Positions 34,028-41,949 of a stretch of 45,453 nt of DNA are shown piece after piece. The notes beneath the pieces were generated by a model. That model ran no database searches and was not told the DNA's origin. It saw only the letters and a program-made list of their open reading frames with translations. This DNA is from Marinilabilia sp964403175. GTDB taxonomy: Bacteria > Bacteroidota > Bacteroidia > Bacteroidales > Marinilabiliaceae. The stretch covers positions 1 through 45,453 of the forward strand of contig CAYOFH010000009.1 of NCBI GenBank assembly GCA_964403175.1. Direction: 5' to 3'. Each line of letters begins with the position of its first letter. Position 1 is the first letter of the stretch. Position numbers and translations under genes: made by a program.

Positions 34028-36163
34028 ATGAAGAAATTTTTTGTTGTTATGGCAATGTCCTTTTTAGCCGTATGGGGACAGGCAGCTGAGCTGAAGTCAC
34101 CCAATGGCAGTTTTCATCTCAATTTTGAGGTGAATGATGGTGTGCCCGTGTACAGCCTTAATCTCGATGGAAAGCCTGTAGTTCTGGAAAGTCGCATGGG
34201 GCTGGAGTTGAAAGAGATGGAACCGCTGACGGATGGTTTTAAACTATCGAAGGTTAATGAGAGTACTTTCGATGAAACCTGGGAGCCTGTATGGGGTGAA
34301 ACCAAAGAAATCCGCAATCATTACAATGAACTGGCTGTAACCCTTGAGCAGGAAGACACTGAACGTGTGATGGTCATCCGCTTCCGGTTATTCAATGACG
34401 GACTGGGGTTTCGCTATGAATTTCCAGAGCAGGACAATCTTACTTACTTTGTGGTAACTAATGAGAAAACCCAGTTTGCCATGACAGGAGATCATACTGC
34501 GTTCTGGATTCCTGGTGACTACGATACACAGGAGTATGATTATACCACTTCCAGGTTGTCGGAAATTCGGGGACTGATGGAAACTGCTATCACACCTAAT
34601 GCTTCCCAGACTCCTTTCTCTGATACTGGAGTGCAGACGGCTCTGATGATGAAAACAGACGACGGACTTTATATTAACCTGCACGAAGCGGCTTTGGTGA
34701 AATACTCTTGTATGCATCTGGAGCTGGACGATGATAACCTGGTTTTTGAATCGCACCTTACTCCCGATGCTGTTGGTAATATGGCCTATATGCAGGCCCC
34801 AACACAAACCCCGTGGCGTACAATTATTGCAAGCAAAAATTCAGGAGATATCTTGCTTTCCAATATAACACTTAACCTTAATGAGCCCTGTGCTTACGAT
34901 GACGTTTCATGGATTAAACCAATAAAATACATTGGAGTATGGTGGGAAATGATTACCGGTAAAAGTTCCTGGGCTTATGCCGATTTGCCTTCTGTAAAGC
35001 TTGGAGAAACAGATTTTTCCGAACTTGAACCCATGGATAGTCATGCTGCCAATACGGAACATGTCAAGATGCATATTGATTTTGCTGCAGAACACGGTTT
35101 TGATCAGGTGTTGGTTGAAGGCTGGAATGTTGGCTGGGAAGACTGGTTTGGAAAGTCAAAGGATTATGTTTTTGATTTTGTGACACCTTATCCCGACTTT
35201 GATGTGGATGAGTTACGTGATTATGCCAAAAGTAAAGGAGTGAGACTGATGATGCACCATGAGACCTCCAGCTCCGTTCGAAACTACGAACGCCATATGA
35301 AAGAGGCCTACCAGTTTATGGAAGACAATAATTACAATTCCGTAAAAAGCGGCTATGTGGGAGACATTATTCCACGTGGAGAGTATCATTATGGGCAGTG
35401 GATGGTAAATCACTATATTTATGCGCTGACAGAAGCTGCCAAATACAAGATCATGGTAAATGCTCACGAGGCAGTTCGCCCAACAGGATTGAGTCGTACG
35501 TATCCAAATCTGCTGGCCAACGAGTCTGCCAGAGGAACAGAATATGAAGCTTTTGGCGGAAACAATCCCGATCATACCACTATTCTTCCTTTTACCCGGC
35601 TTATTGGAGGCCCAATGGATTATACTCCGGGTATTTTTGAACAGGATGTCAGCCAATACAATCCCGACAACAATTCATGGGTAAATACTACTATTGCCCG
35701 TCAGTTGGCATTGTATGTTACAATGTACAGTCCGTTACAAATGGCTGCGGATTTACCCGGGACATATAACAAATACCTCGATGCATTACAGTTTATTAAA
35801 GATGTACCGGTTGACTGGGATGATACTAAAGTACTGGAAGCTGAGCCCGGTGATTTTATTACTTATGCACGTAAAGAAAAAGGAACCGGTAATTGGTTTG
35901 TGGGACGCACCAATGATGAAGAAGCCCGTGTTTCCAATATTAAATTCGATTTTCTTGATCCCGGGAAAAAATATGTGGCAACCCTATATAGTGACCGGAA
36001 AGATGCTCATTACAAGAAAAATCCCAAGGCTTACGAGATTAAGAAATATGTGGTAACCAGCAAATCTAAGCTGTCGCAAAAATGTGCTCCCGGTGGGGGA
36101 TATGCCATTAGTGTATTTGAAGCGAAAGATAAAAGTGAAACTAAGGGATTGAAGAAGTTATAA
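34028..36163 (+). CDS. Glycoside hydrolase family 97, inverting alpha-glucosidase (SusB-type)
   Basis: A 711-aa periplasmic enzyme with a signal peptide (FFVVMAMSFLAVWGQAAE). It has an N-terminal beta-sandwich, a catalytic barrel from about residue 290, and a C-terminal sheet. Catalytic residues known from SusB have exact counterparts by spacing: E364 (LVEGW, like E391), H410 and E412 (MMHHETS, like H437/E439), E481 (NAHEAVRPTG, like E508), E499 (ANESARG, like E526) and E505 (GTEYEA, like E532). The Glu base pair marks the inverting, alpha-glucoside-cleaving branch rather than the retaining alpha-galactosidase branch. No SusC/SusD pair is adjacent. A terminator follows. Confidence 0.93.
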   Translation: MKKFFVVMAMSFLAVWGQAAELKSPNGSFHLNFEVNDGVPVYSLNLDGKPVVLESRMGLELKEMEPLTDGFKLSKVNESTFDETWEPVWGETKEIRNHYNELAVTLEQEDTERVMVIRFRLFNDGLGFRYEFPEQDNLTYFVVTNEKTQFAMTGDHTAFWIPGDYDTQEYDYTTSRLSEIRGLMETAITPNASQTPFSDTGVQTALMMKTDDGLYINLHEAALVKYSCMHLELDDDNLVFESHLTPDAVGNMAYMQAPTQTPWRTIIASKNSGDILLSNITLNLNEPCAYDDVSWIKPIKYIGVWWEMITGKSSWAYADLPSVKLGETDFSELEPMDSHAANTEHVKMHIDFAAEHGFDQVLVEGWNVGWEDWFGKSKDYVFDFVTPYPDFDVDELRDYAKSKGVRLMMHHETSSSVRNYERHMKEAYQFMEDNNYNSVKSGYVGDIIPRGEYHYGQWMVNHYIYALTEAAKYKIMVNAHEAVRPTGLSRTYPNLLANESARGTEYEAFGGNNPDHTTILPFTRLIGGPMDYTPGIFEQDVSQYNPDNNSWVNTTIARQLALYVTMYSPLQMAADLPGTYNKYLDALQFIKDVPVDWDDTKVLEAEPGDFITYARKEKGTGNWFVGRTNDEEARVSNIKFDFLDPGKKYVATLYSDRKDAHYKKNPKAYEIKKYVVTSKSKLSQKCAPGGGYAISVFEAKDKSETKGLKKL

Positions 36164-36201
36164 TTTTATCAATACCTTCTTTTAAACTGTTTTATAATTG
36201 G

Positions 36202-36229
36202 AAAGGCTGCCTTTATGGCGGCCTTTTTT
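36202..36229 (+). terminator. Terminator after GH97 gene
   Basis: AAAGGCTGCC (36202-36211) pairs with GGCGGCCTTT (36217-36226), with one G:T and a 5-nt loop, ending in a T run. It overlaps the stop region of the convergent deacetylase gene. Confidence 0.8.
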
Positions 36230-37124
36230 ATAAACCGCCATGGCGGCGTGTTCGCTGTTGCTTTCCCGTAAAAACCTTAAAGAAGGCCCATGTGCCGGAG
36301 GCTTTCACCAATGTCTCAGATATGGTTCCCTTGTCTGGCATTGACACTCTTTTGAGTTTGTAAGGGTTAGTTTGTCGTGTGTTGAAGCCAGGATCAAGAG
36401 TTACGGCAGCTTCATAACCGGCTTTTTTACAGATCCTGATATCCCGTTCGCTATATTCTCCATTGGGAAAAGAGAAAATTGTGCAGGGTTTCCCGGTTAA
36501 TGCTTCAATCTTTTCTTTTGATAACTTGATTTCTGCGGCTGCTTTGGAGTCTGAGCATCGAGGCAATATGGGGTGGGTTAAAGTATGTGAACCAAATTCA
36601 ACAAGCCCGCTAGCCTGCATAGCTTTTATTTCCTGCTGGTTGAGGGTGATTCTCTCTTTAAAGACCTTGTTTTCTTCAAATCCGTTTCGTTTTAGAGCAG
36701 CCATGCGTGTGGAGTCAGACATTTTCTTCAGTGAGTCTTTGAAGGCTCTTCCCCTGGTAACATAAAACCAGGGATGATGCATGGTATTTGAAATATTGCC
36801 CATTAGGAATATGGTAACGGGAGCCTGATGTTTTTCCAATAAAGGCAAAAGTTCATAGTTTGAGATCCATCCGTCATCAAAAGTAAGTATAAGAGAACGC
36901 CGGGGAAGTTGAATGTTCCGATCGTTGAGGGAACGAAGAAAAAGAGAAAAAGGGATGATATTGTATCTGTTTTTCAGGGCTTTTAATGCCTGATCGAAAA
37001 AGTGCACCTGCGGATGATGAAACATCAATATGGTAGTTTTCTTTTTCTGAAGAGTATGACGAAGAAGCCATGGAAATCCTGAAATCCTGAATTTCAGACT
37101 AAGAAAATTGCTGAAAAATGACAT
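36228..37124 (-). CDS. Polysaccharide deacetylase (NodB/CE4 family)
   Basis: A 298-aa CE4 deacetylase. The NodB motifs are visible: LILTFDDGWISNYE (metal Asp-Asp, about residues 78-91), FGSHTLTHPILPR (H-x3-H metal ligands) and IFSFPNGEYSERD. N-deacetylation of an exported polysaccharide or peptidoglycan is the family reaction; the substrate here is unknown. No cleavable signal peptide is clear, although the N-terminus is hydrophobic and basic (FSNFLSLKFRISGFPWLLR), so membrane association is possible. It follows the histidine kinase gene by 66 bp on the same strand. Confidence 0.87.
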   Translation of the reverse strand: MSFFSNFLSLKFRISGFPWLLRHTLQKKKTTILMFHHPQVHFFDQALKALKNRYNIIPFSLFLRSLNDRNIQLPRRSLILTFDDGWISNYELLPLLEKHQAPVTIFLMGNISNTMHHPWFYVTRGRAFKDSLKKMSDSTRMAALKRNGFEENKVFKERITLNQQEIKAMQASGLVEFGSHTLTHPILPRCSDSKAAAEIKLSKEKIEALTGKPCTIFSFPNGEYSERDIRICKKAGYEAAVTLDPGFNTRQTNPYKLKRVSMPDKGTISETLVKASGTWAFFKVFTGKQQRTRRHGGL

Positions 37125-37190
37125 AAACTAATTACAGCTATTGTTTGAGGGGGTAAAGATACTTTTTTTGTTGGTACTGTCGGTTGTTTA

Positions 37191-39053
37191 TTAATTCAGC
37201 GGAAAAGATACTGTTACAGAAGTTCCTTTACCCATAGTGGAGGAGAGTTCAATGGTTCCGTTAAGTAAAAGAGCCAGCCCTCTTGCGTTGGTCAGACCTA
37301 TGCCGGCACCATTGTAAACTCTGGTGTTGGATTCCATTGCTTTACAGAATTTTCTGAAAACAAGGTCTGTTTTGTCATCGGAGATCCCAATGCCGCTGTC
37401 CGAAACAATGATTTCTAAATGGGAGTCTGTTCTGCGGCAGAGCAGGGAAACTCCTCCCCTGTCAGTAAATTTAAAAGCATTGTCCAGAAGATATCTTACC
37501 AATCGTTTTAAAAGATCCGGGTCGCTGTGAAGAATTATGTCACAACTATCTGACATGGTCCGGAAATAAAGATGTGGCATTTGCTTTACCCGGAAAGCTT
37601 CAAATTCATTTTTAAGATCCATTAAAGCCTCCTGTACCCTAAAGCGGACCTTTTTTATAGGGGTCTGACCTTTCTCCAGTTGGGAAAAAAGAAGTGTGTC
37701 TTCTATAAAACGAATCAACTGGTTGCTGTTCCGTGCGATATGGGCAAAAAATTCTTCCCGTTCTTTGGCGGTTGACTCCGGGTCGGCCATAAGTTCTGAG
37801 AATCCTACTATCGCCATTAATGGAGTTCTAATTTCATGACTAAGATTTTCGAGAAAAGAGGATTTTAAACTATCTGATTCCAGTGCCCGCTCTTTTTCAA
37901 TAGATAACCTCTGTCGGGCAACCTCAAGTTCATTGAATGATTTCTGCAACTCTTCCATCATTTTATTAAAATGATCACTCAATTCCTGCATTTCATCATT
38001 CGAGTTTATGTTGGCTCTGGTGTTTAACTCTCCGTGGGCAGCACCGCGGAATTTAGTTAAAAGATATTTAACAGGAGAAGTAATTTTTTTGCTGAAAAAG
38101 AGAGCAATGATGACCGTGACAATGAATGCCAGAAAAAAAATTATCCCCAGATGAAGAATTAGCTTATTGGCATCAGCAAATATTTCTTTTCTTGAAACCG
38201 ACAAAATGACAGACCATTCATTGGGTAGTTTATTGACAGAATGGATGTGCTTTTTATTATATTCTCCGATTAAGGAATTCTCCTCTGAGTTATTTTTCAT
38301 TCCGGAAATGATTTGACTGGTTTCTTCGGGTAACGGGTTTTCTGCTTTGGAAGTATAGACCAATTGTTTATTTTCATCCAATAGAATTAGGCAGCCGGTT
38401 TTGAAATTGAACAGGCTGTCGAGTTGATGCTTAAGTTCATTGTAAATAAAATCCGATCCAAGGCATCCTATGAGGGTTGAGTCCACATAAACGGCTCTTG
38501 AATAACTGATTACTTCTAAATCCCAGTTTGGCCAGTAGTAAGGTAATGTCCATGTTTCACCCCTGGCGGTTGCCTGAGTCCACCATTTCATTGAAGGATG
38601 TAAAAGGTCTTTTTCCTGAATACTGTATTCTTTACTTCTGTGATAGATGCCATTGCCCTGCTTGTCGAAAAAACTGATGGTATGCTTTCCTTCAATATCT
38701 TCATTGTTAAATACAATCCACAGACTCATGGGACGCATTAAATGAAGAATTTCTCTTAGTTGTGGTATTATCTGTTTTTTATAGGCGTCCAGGGAGGATT
38801 TGTCTGCAAAATCTCTGTCTTTATCGAAGGTACTGCGGAATACAGCTTCCAAAGCCATGGAAACTTCTTTGATTTGTGTGAATTGTTTTTCAACATCTGA
38901 AGCTGCCAGTTGGCTAATCTGGTGCATTTGCACCACTGCATCTTTATAGGCTTTCTGACGCGCGAAATATATCCCGGGCAGCCCTGTTAAAAGCATTGCA
39001 GTGGCAGCCAGAATGAGCATTAATAAAACTAATTTTTTTCTAAATCCATACAT
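37191..39053 (-). CDS. Membrane sensor histidine kinase (Cache-HAMP-HisKA-HATPase)
   Basis: A 620-aa hybrid-free sensor kinase. Transmembrane helices lie at about residues 8-30 and 297-320. Between them is a roughly 265-residue periplasmic Cache-type domain (IVFNNEDIEG, FFDKQGNGIYHR, YYWPNWDLEVISYSRAV). A HAMP region (about 321-373) and coiled coil lead to HisKA with FLENLSHEIRTPL (phospho-acceptor H406). The HATPase domain carries LLDNAFKFTDRGG, VSDSGIGISDDK and YNGAGIGLTNARGLALLL. No response-regulator gene is adjacent, so it is an orphan kinase here. A signal received outside the cytoplasm is likely; the ligand is unknown. Confidence 0.93.
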   Translation of the reverse strand: MYGFRKKLVLLMLILAATAMLLTGLPGIYFARQKAYKDAVVQMHQISQLAASDVEKQFTQIKEVSMALEAVFRSTFDKDRDFADKSSLDAYKKQIIPQLREILHLMRPMSLWIVFNNEDIEGKHTISFFDKQGNGIYHRSKEYSIQEKDLLHPSMKWWTQATARGETWTLPYYWPNWDLEVISYSRAVYVDSTLIGCLGSDFIYNELKHQLDSLFNFKTGCLILLDENKQLVYTSKAENPLPEETSQIISGMKNNSEENSLIGEYNKKHIHSVNKLPNEWSVILSVSRKEIFADANKLILHLGIIFFLAFIVTVIIALFFSKKITSPVKYLLTKFRGAAHGELNTRANINSNDEMQELSDHFNKMMEELQKSFNELEVARQRLSIEKERALESDSLKSSFLENLSHEIRTPLMAIVGFSELMADPESTAKEREEFFAHIARNSNQLIRFIEDTLLFSQLEKGQTPIKKVRFRVQEALMDLKNEFEAFRVKQMPHLYFRTMSDSCDIILHSDPDLLKRLVRYLLDNAFKFTDRGGVSLLCRRTDSHLEIIVSDSGIGISDDKTDLVFRKFCKAMESNTRVYNGAGIGLTNARGLALLLNGTIELSSTMGKGTSVTVSFPLN

Positions 39054-39221
39054 TATCAGAATCCGGTTTTTGTAAGAGAGCGAAATTTCAAAGTAATAAA
39101 TATTGTTTAGTAATGCTAATAATGTGTATTAATTTTGGAGTAACAATGAATCTCAAAGGGGAGACAACTTGAAAAAGATTTTGTGTTATGCCTTAAAGGC
39201 CAGGGGTGTATAATATACAAA

Positions 39222-39260
39222 GGAAGTGTGGTTTCCGGTTTGCCAGGAAACCTCACTTCC
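39222..39260 (-). terminator. Putative terminator after riboflavin synthase gene
   Basis: GGAAGTGTGGTTTCC (39222-39236) and GGAAACCTCACTTCC (39246-39260) form a 15-bp stem with one mismatch. On the minus strand it is followed by a moderately T-rich tract. Confidence 0.55.
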
Positions 39261-39332
39261 GCTTTTGATGCCTGAACTCAATGATAATTAGGATTACAGG
39301 TATGGTTTCCCAGTGGTTTTAGAGAGTGTTTG

Positions 39333-39938
39333 TTATCCTCTGAAATGCAATATACGGCTAATATACTTACCGATTATGTCGAATTCCAGATTTACCATAG
39401 TTCCCTCCTTGATCTGATGAAAGTTGGTAAACTCGTAAGTATAGGGAATAATAGCTACTGAAAAACGGTCGTCACGGCTGTTTACAACTGTCAGGCTCAC
39501 CCCGTTAACGGTGACAGAGCCTTTTTCCACAGTCATGTATCCCTGTCCTGCTTTTTCTTTGTCCACATCATACTGAAATGTAAAATACCAACTGCCATCG
39601 GCTTCTTTAACCTCGATGCATTTGGCTGTCTGATCCACATGACCCTGGACTATATGACCGTCCAGACGTCCGTTCATGGGCATACTGCGTTCCAGATTAA
39701 CCTTGTCTCCGGGAGTTAGCAGTCCAAGATTCGATTTCTCAAGGGTTTCCCTGATTGCTGTAACCGTATAGGTATCCGCCTCTTTTTTTACCACGGTCAG
39801 GCATACTCCGTTGTGGGAAATACTTTGATCGATTTTTAACTCATCTGTAAAGGAACATTTCAGTGTAAGGTGAACATTCCCTTTGTCTTTTTCGGCGCTG
39901 ATAACTGTGGCAGCTTCTTCAACTATTCCTGAAAACAT
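39333..39938 (-). CDS. ribE: Riboflavin synthase alpha subunit
   Basis: A 201-aa enzyme dismutating two lumazine molecules to riboflavin, the last step of vitamin B2 synthesis. MFSGIVEEAATV starts it, and two lumazine-binding domains follow: the first with ISHNGVCLTVVKKEAD, the second with GHIVQGHVDQTAKC and VTVNGVSLTVVNSRD. Length is typical. The other riboflavin genes are not adjacent and no FMN riboswitch is visible upstream. A good -7 box lies at 39992-39999. The symbol ribE is used in many bacteria; others call it ribC. Confidence 0.96.
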   Translation of the reverse strand: MFSGIVEEAATVISAEKDKGNVHLTLKCSFTDELKIDQSISHNGVCLTVVKKEADTYTVTAIRETLEKSNLGLLTPGDKVNLERSMPMNGRLDGHIVQGHVDQTAKCIEVKEADGSWYFTFQYDVDKEKAGQGYMTVEKGSVTVNGVSLTVVNSRDDRFSVAIIPYTYEFTNFHQIKEGTMVNLEFDIIGKYISRILHFRG

Positions 39939-40508
39939 AATTTTATTTTTTATTTATGGTCATAAGTTCTTCTGTGCAGGTTATTTCTAACCAAAAATAA
40001 GTTTATACTGATGAAACGAGCATGACAAAGATAGTCACAACAGGAAATGTATAAAATACAACCATGCGAATTCCATCCGATCTTAAGAGATAAAATTTTA
40101 TACGGATGAAATCTTTCTGTCCTTGTGTCTCTGGGTTTAAGTTTTTAATTGATAATCGAACTGTTGCATATATTTTCTATCATCTAACTTCTCAAAATTT
40201 AACTATCCATTCAAAAGAAGTGCTAAATTAGAAACAATTTTCGCAGAACTCCAATCGTTTTATCAGATTAAAATAATTTAGTTGATTGCAGGAAGGCAAT
40301 ATATTTGTTTTCAAATTTCAGGTTGATGAGTAAAAAACAAATTTTCAGGCGAATAAAATGTTTTGGGGCAGATTGTGAGTTTTTACATTATTCTGAACTT
40401 TTTTTATGAACATAAACACTTTGGTTGTTAAAACGTTGTATTTTCGTGTAAACAAACTATTTAAATGTCGAACCTTTGAATTGATAAAAACCTAATGATC
40501 TGTTATTT
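39939..40508. other. Divergent intergenic region, riboflavin synthase / OsmC
   Basis: Non-coding and AT-rich, 570 bp. It contains the riboflavin synthase -7 box (39992-39999, minus), a near-consensus TATTTTCG (40439-40446) before the OsmC gene, and a CCTTGTGTCTCTGGG segment (40121-40135) resembling decayed intergenic repeats. No FMN-riboswitch core or gene is seen. Confidence 0.55.
39992..39999 (-). promoter_or_regulatory. -7 box of riboflavin synthase gene
   Basis: TATTTTTG on the minus strand matches TAnnTTTG, about 53 bp before the ATG at 39938. Confidence 0.55.
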
Positions 40509-40916
40509 ATGGAAATTACAATAAAGAGCCGTTATCTTGGCAACTTGCGAGTCGAAAGTACTCATCTTCAGTCAGGAAACAAAATCATTACTGATGCCCC
40601 ATTGGATAATCGTGGAAAGGGAGAGGCTTTTTCTCCCACCGATCTGCTGGCCACTTCTTTGGGGAGTTGTATAACCACCATTATGGGTATTAAAGCAATG
40701 GATAATGATATTGATATCGAGGGAACGGAAGTGGAAATAACCAAAGTTATGGCTAGTGACCCGCGCCGGGTTGCCGAAGTTGTTGTGAAATTCTTTTTTC
40801 CGGATAAAGGGTATTCGGAAGATGAGAAGAAAATGATTGAAAGTGTGGCAGGGATTAGTCCGGTTCCATTAAGTCTTTCGTCCGGATTAAAACAGACTAT
40901 TCAATTTATTTGGTAA
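40509..40916 (+). CDS. OsmC-family protein lacking the second conserved cysteine
   Basis: A 135-aa OsmC/Ohr-like protein. FSPTDLLATSLGSCITTIMG gives the family N-terminal helix and the peroxidatic Cys (C54). The second conserved Cys, normally in a CPVxxSL segment, is replaced: AGISPVPLSLSSG has Ser117. Without the Cys pair, classical peroxide reduction is doubtful, so a binding or variant redox role is possible. Length is normal. The epimerase gene begins 19 bp after its stop, suggesting an operon with the epimerase and PBP genes. Confidence 0.84.
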   Translation: MEITIKSRYLGNLRVESTHLQSGNKIITDAPLDNRGKGEAFSPTDLLATSLGSCITTIMGIKAMDNDIDIEGTEVEITKVMASDPRRVAEVVVKFFFPDKGYSEDEKKMIESVAGISPVPLSLSSGLKQTIQFIW

Positions 40917-40935
40917 AAGAATTAACTTTGTATCT

Positions 40936-41943
40936 ATGATATTATTAACTGGTGCAACCGGACTGGTAGGGTCACATATTCTTTACAGTCTTACGGTTAA
41001 AGGTGAACGGGTAAAAGCCACCCGACGCAACAACAGTCCTGTTAAGGAAGTTGAGAAACTATTTCATTTTTATGCCCCGGAAAGAGCTAATGATTTGCTG
41101 AGTCTGGTTGAATGGGTGGAAGCTGATCTGACAGATTATTTTTCGCTTGAAGATGCCCTTGAAGATGTTTCTTACGTGATACATTCCGCTGCTATGGTTT
41201 CATTTAATCCTATGGAAGCTCAGCGAATGTTGCAGGTAAATGCTGAAGGTACAGCAAATCTTGCAAATGCGTGCTTGGGCAGGGGGGTAAAGAAGTTTTG
41301 TTACGTAAGTTCTATTTCTTCTTTGGGTAGACACGCTGAAGGAAAAGAAGTGGATGAAAATGTGGAATGGCAACCTGATGACAATCGGTCAGCCTATTCA
41401 CACAGTAAATTTCGGGCTGAAATGGAAGTGTGGAGAGCTTCCAAAGAAGGATTACCCGTGCTTATAGTTAATCCATCACTAATTATCGGTCCGGTTGACT
41501 GGAAACGCAGTAGTGGCCGGTTGTTTTATTCGGTTCGTAAGGGGATGCCTTTTTATACCACCGGGGTCACAGGCTTTGTTGATGTTCGCGATGTGGCTGA
41601 AGCAGTGCTTTTGCTGATAAAAAGTGATGTTGTTAATGAGCGGTATATTCTCAATGGCGAAAATCTCAGTTTTAAGGAGTTTTTTAAAAAAGTGGCCAAG
41701 GCTTTAAACAAGCCTGCACCTTTCCTGAAAGCCACCGAATTAATGACTGAGGTGGGATGGCGTGTTAATCATACTCTGTGTGCCTTAGTGGGAAAGGCTC
41801 CTGCAATTACAAAAGATACTGCACGCGCATCACATAATAAAGCGTACTATTCTAACCGCAAATTTTCCGAAGAATTTAATTTTTCTTTCAGGAGTGTTGA
41901 TGATGCAGTGGAGAATGCATCCAAATGGTATCTTGAATTTTAG
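40936..41943 (+). CDS. NAD-dependent epimerase/dehydratase (extended SDR)
   Basis: A 335-aa Rossmann-fold enzyme of the extended short-chain dehydrogenase family. LLTGATGLVGSHILYSL is the GxxGxxG dinucleotide motif, YVIHSAAMVSFNP and CYVSSISSLGR are conserved strands, and the catalytic pair is in SAYSHSKFRAE (YxxxK). GFVDVRDVAEAVLLLI follows. It resembles the dihydroflavonol-reductase-like/NAD-dependent epimerase group, so the substrate is unclear. It lies between the OsmC gene and the PBP1A gene, with 6 bp to the latter. Confidence 0.88.
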   Translation: MILLTGATGLVGSHILYSLTVKGERVKATRRNNSPVKEVEKLFHFYAPERANDLLSLVEWVEADLTDYFSLEDALEDVSYVIHSAAMVSFNPMEAQRMLQVNAEGTANLANACLGRGVKKFCYVSSISSLGRHAEGKEVDENVEWQPDDNRSAYSHSKFRAEMEVWRASKEGLPVLIVNPSLIIGPVDWKRSSGRLFYSVRKGMPFYTTGVTGFVDVRDVAEAVLLLIKSDVVNERYILNGENLSFKEFFKKVAKALNKPAPFLKATELMTEVGWRVNHTLCALVGKAPAITKDTARASHNKAYYSNRKFSEEFNFSFRSVDDAVENASKWYLEF

Positions 41944-41949
41944 GGCTTG

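Noticed and set aside
39939..40508. Possible FMN riboswitch before riboflavin synthase
   Set aside because: No RFN-element core sequence is visible on the minus strand; a plain -7 box explains transcription.
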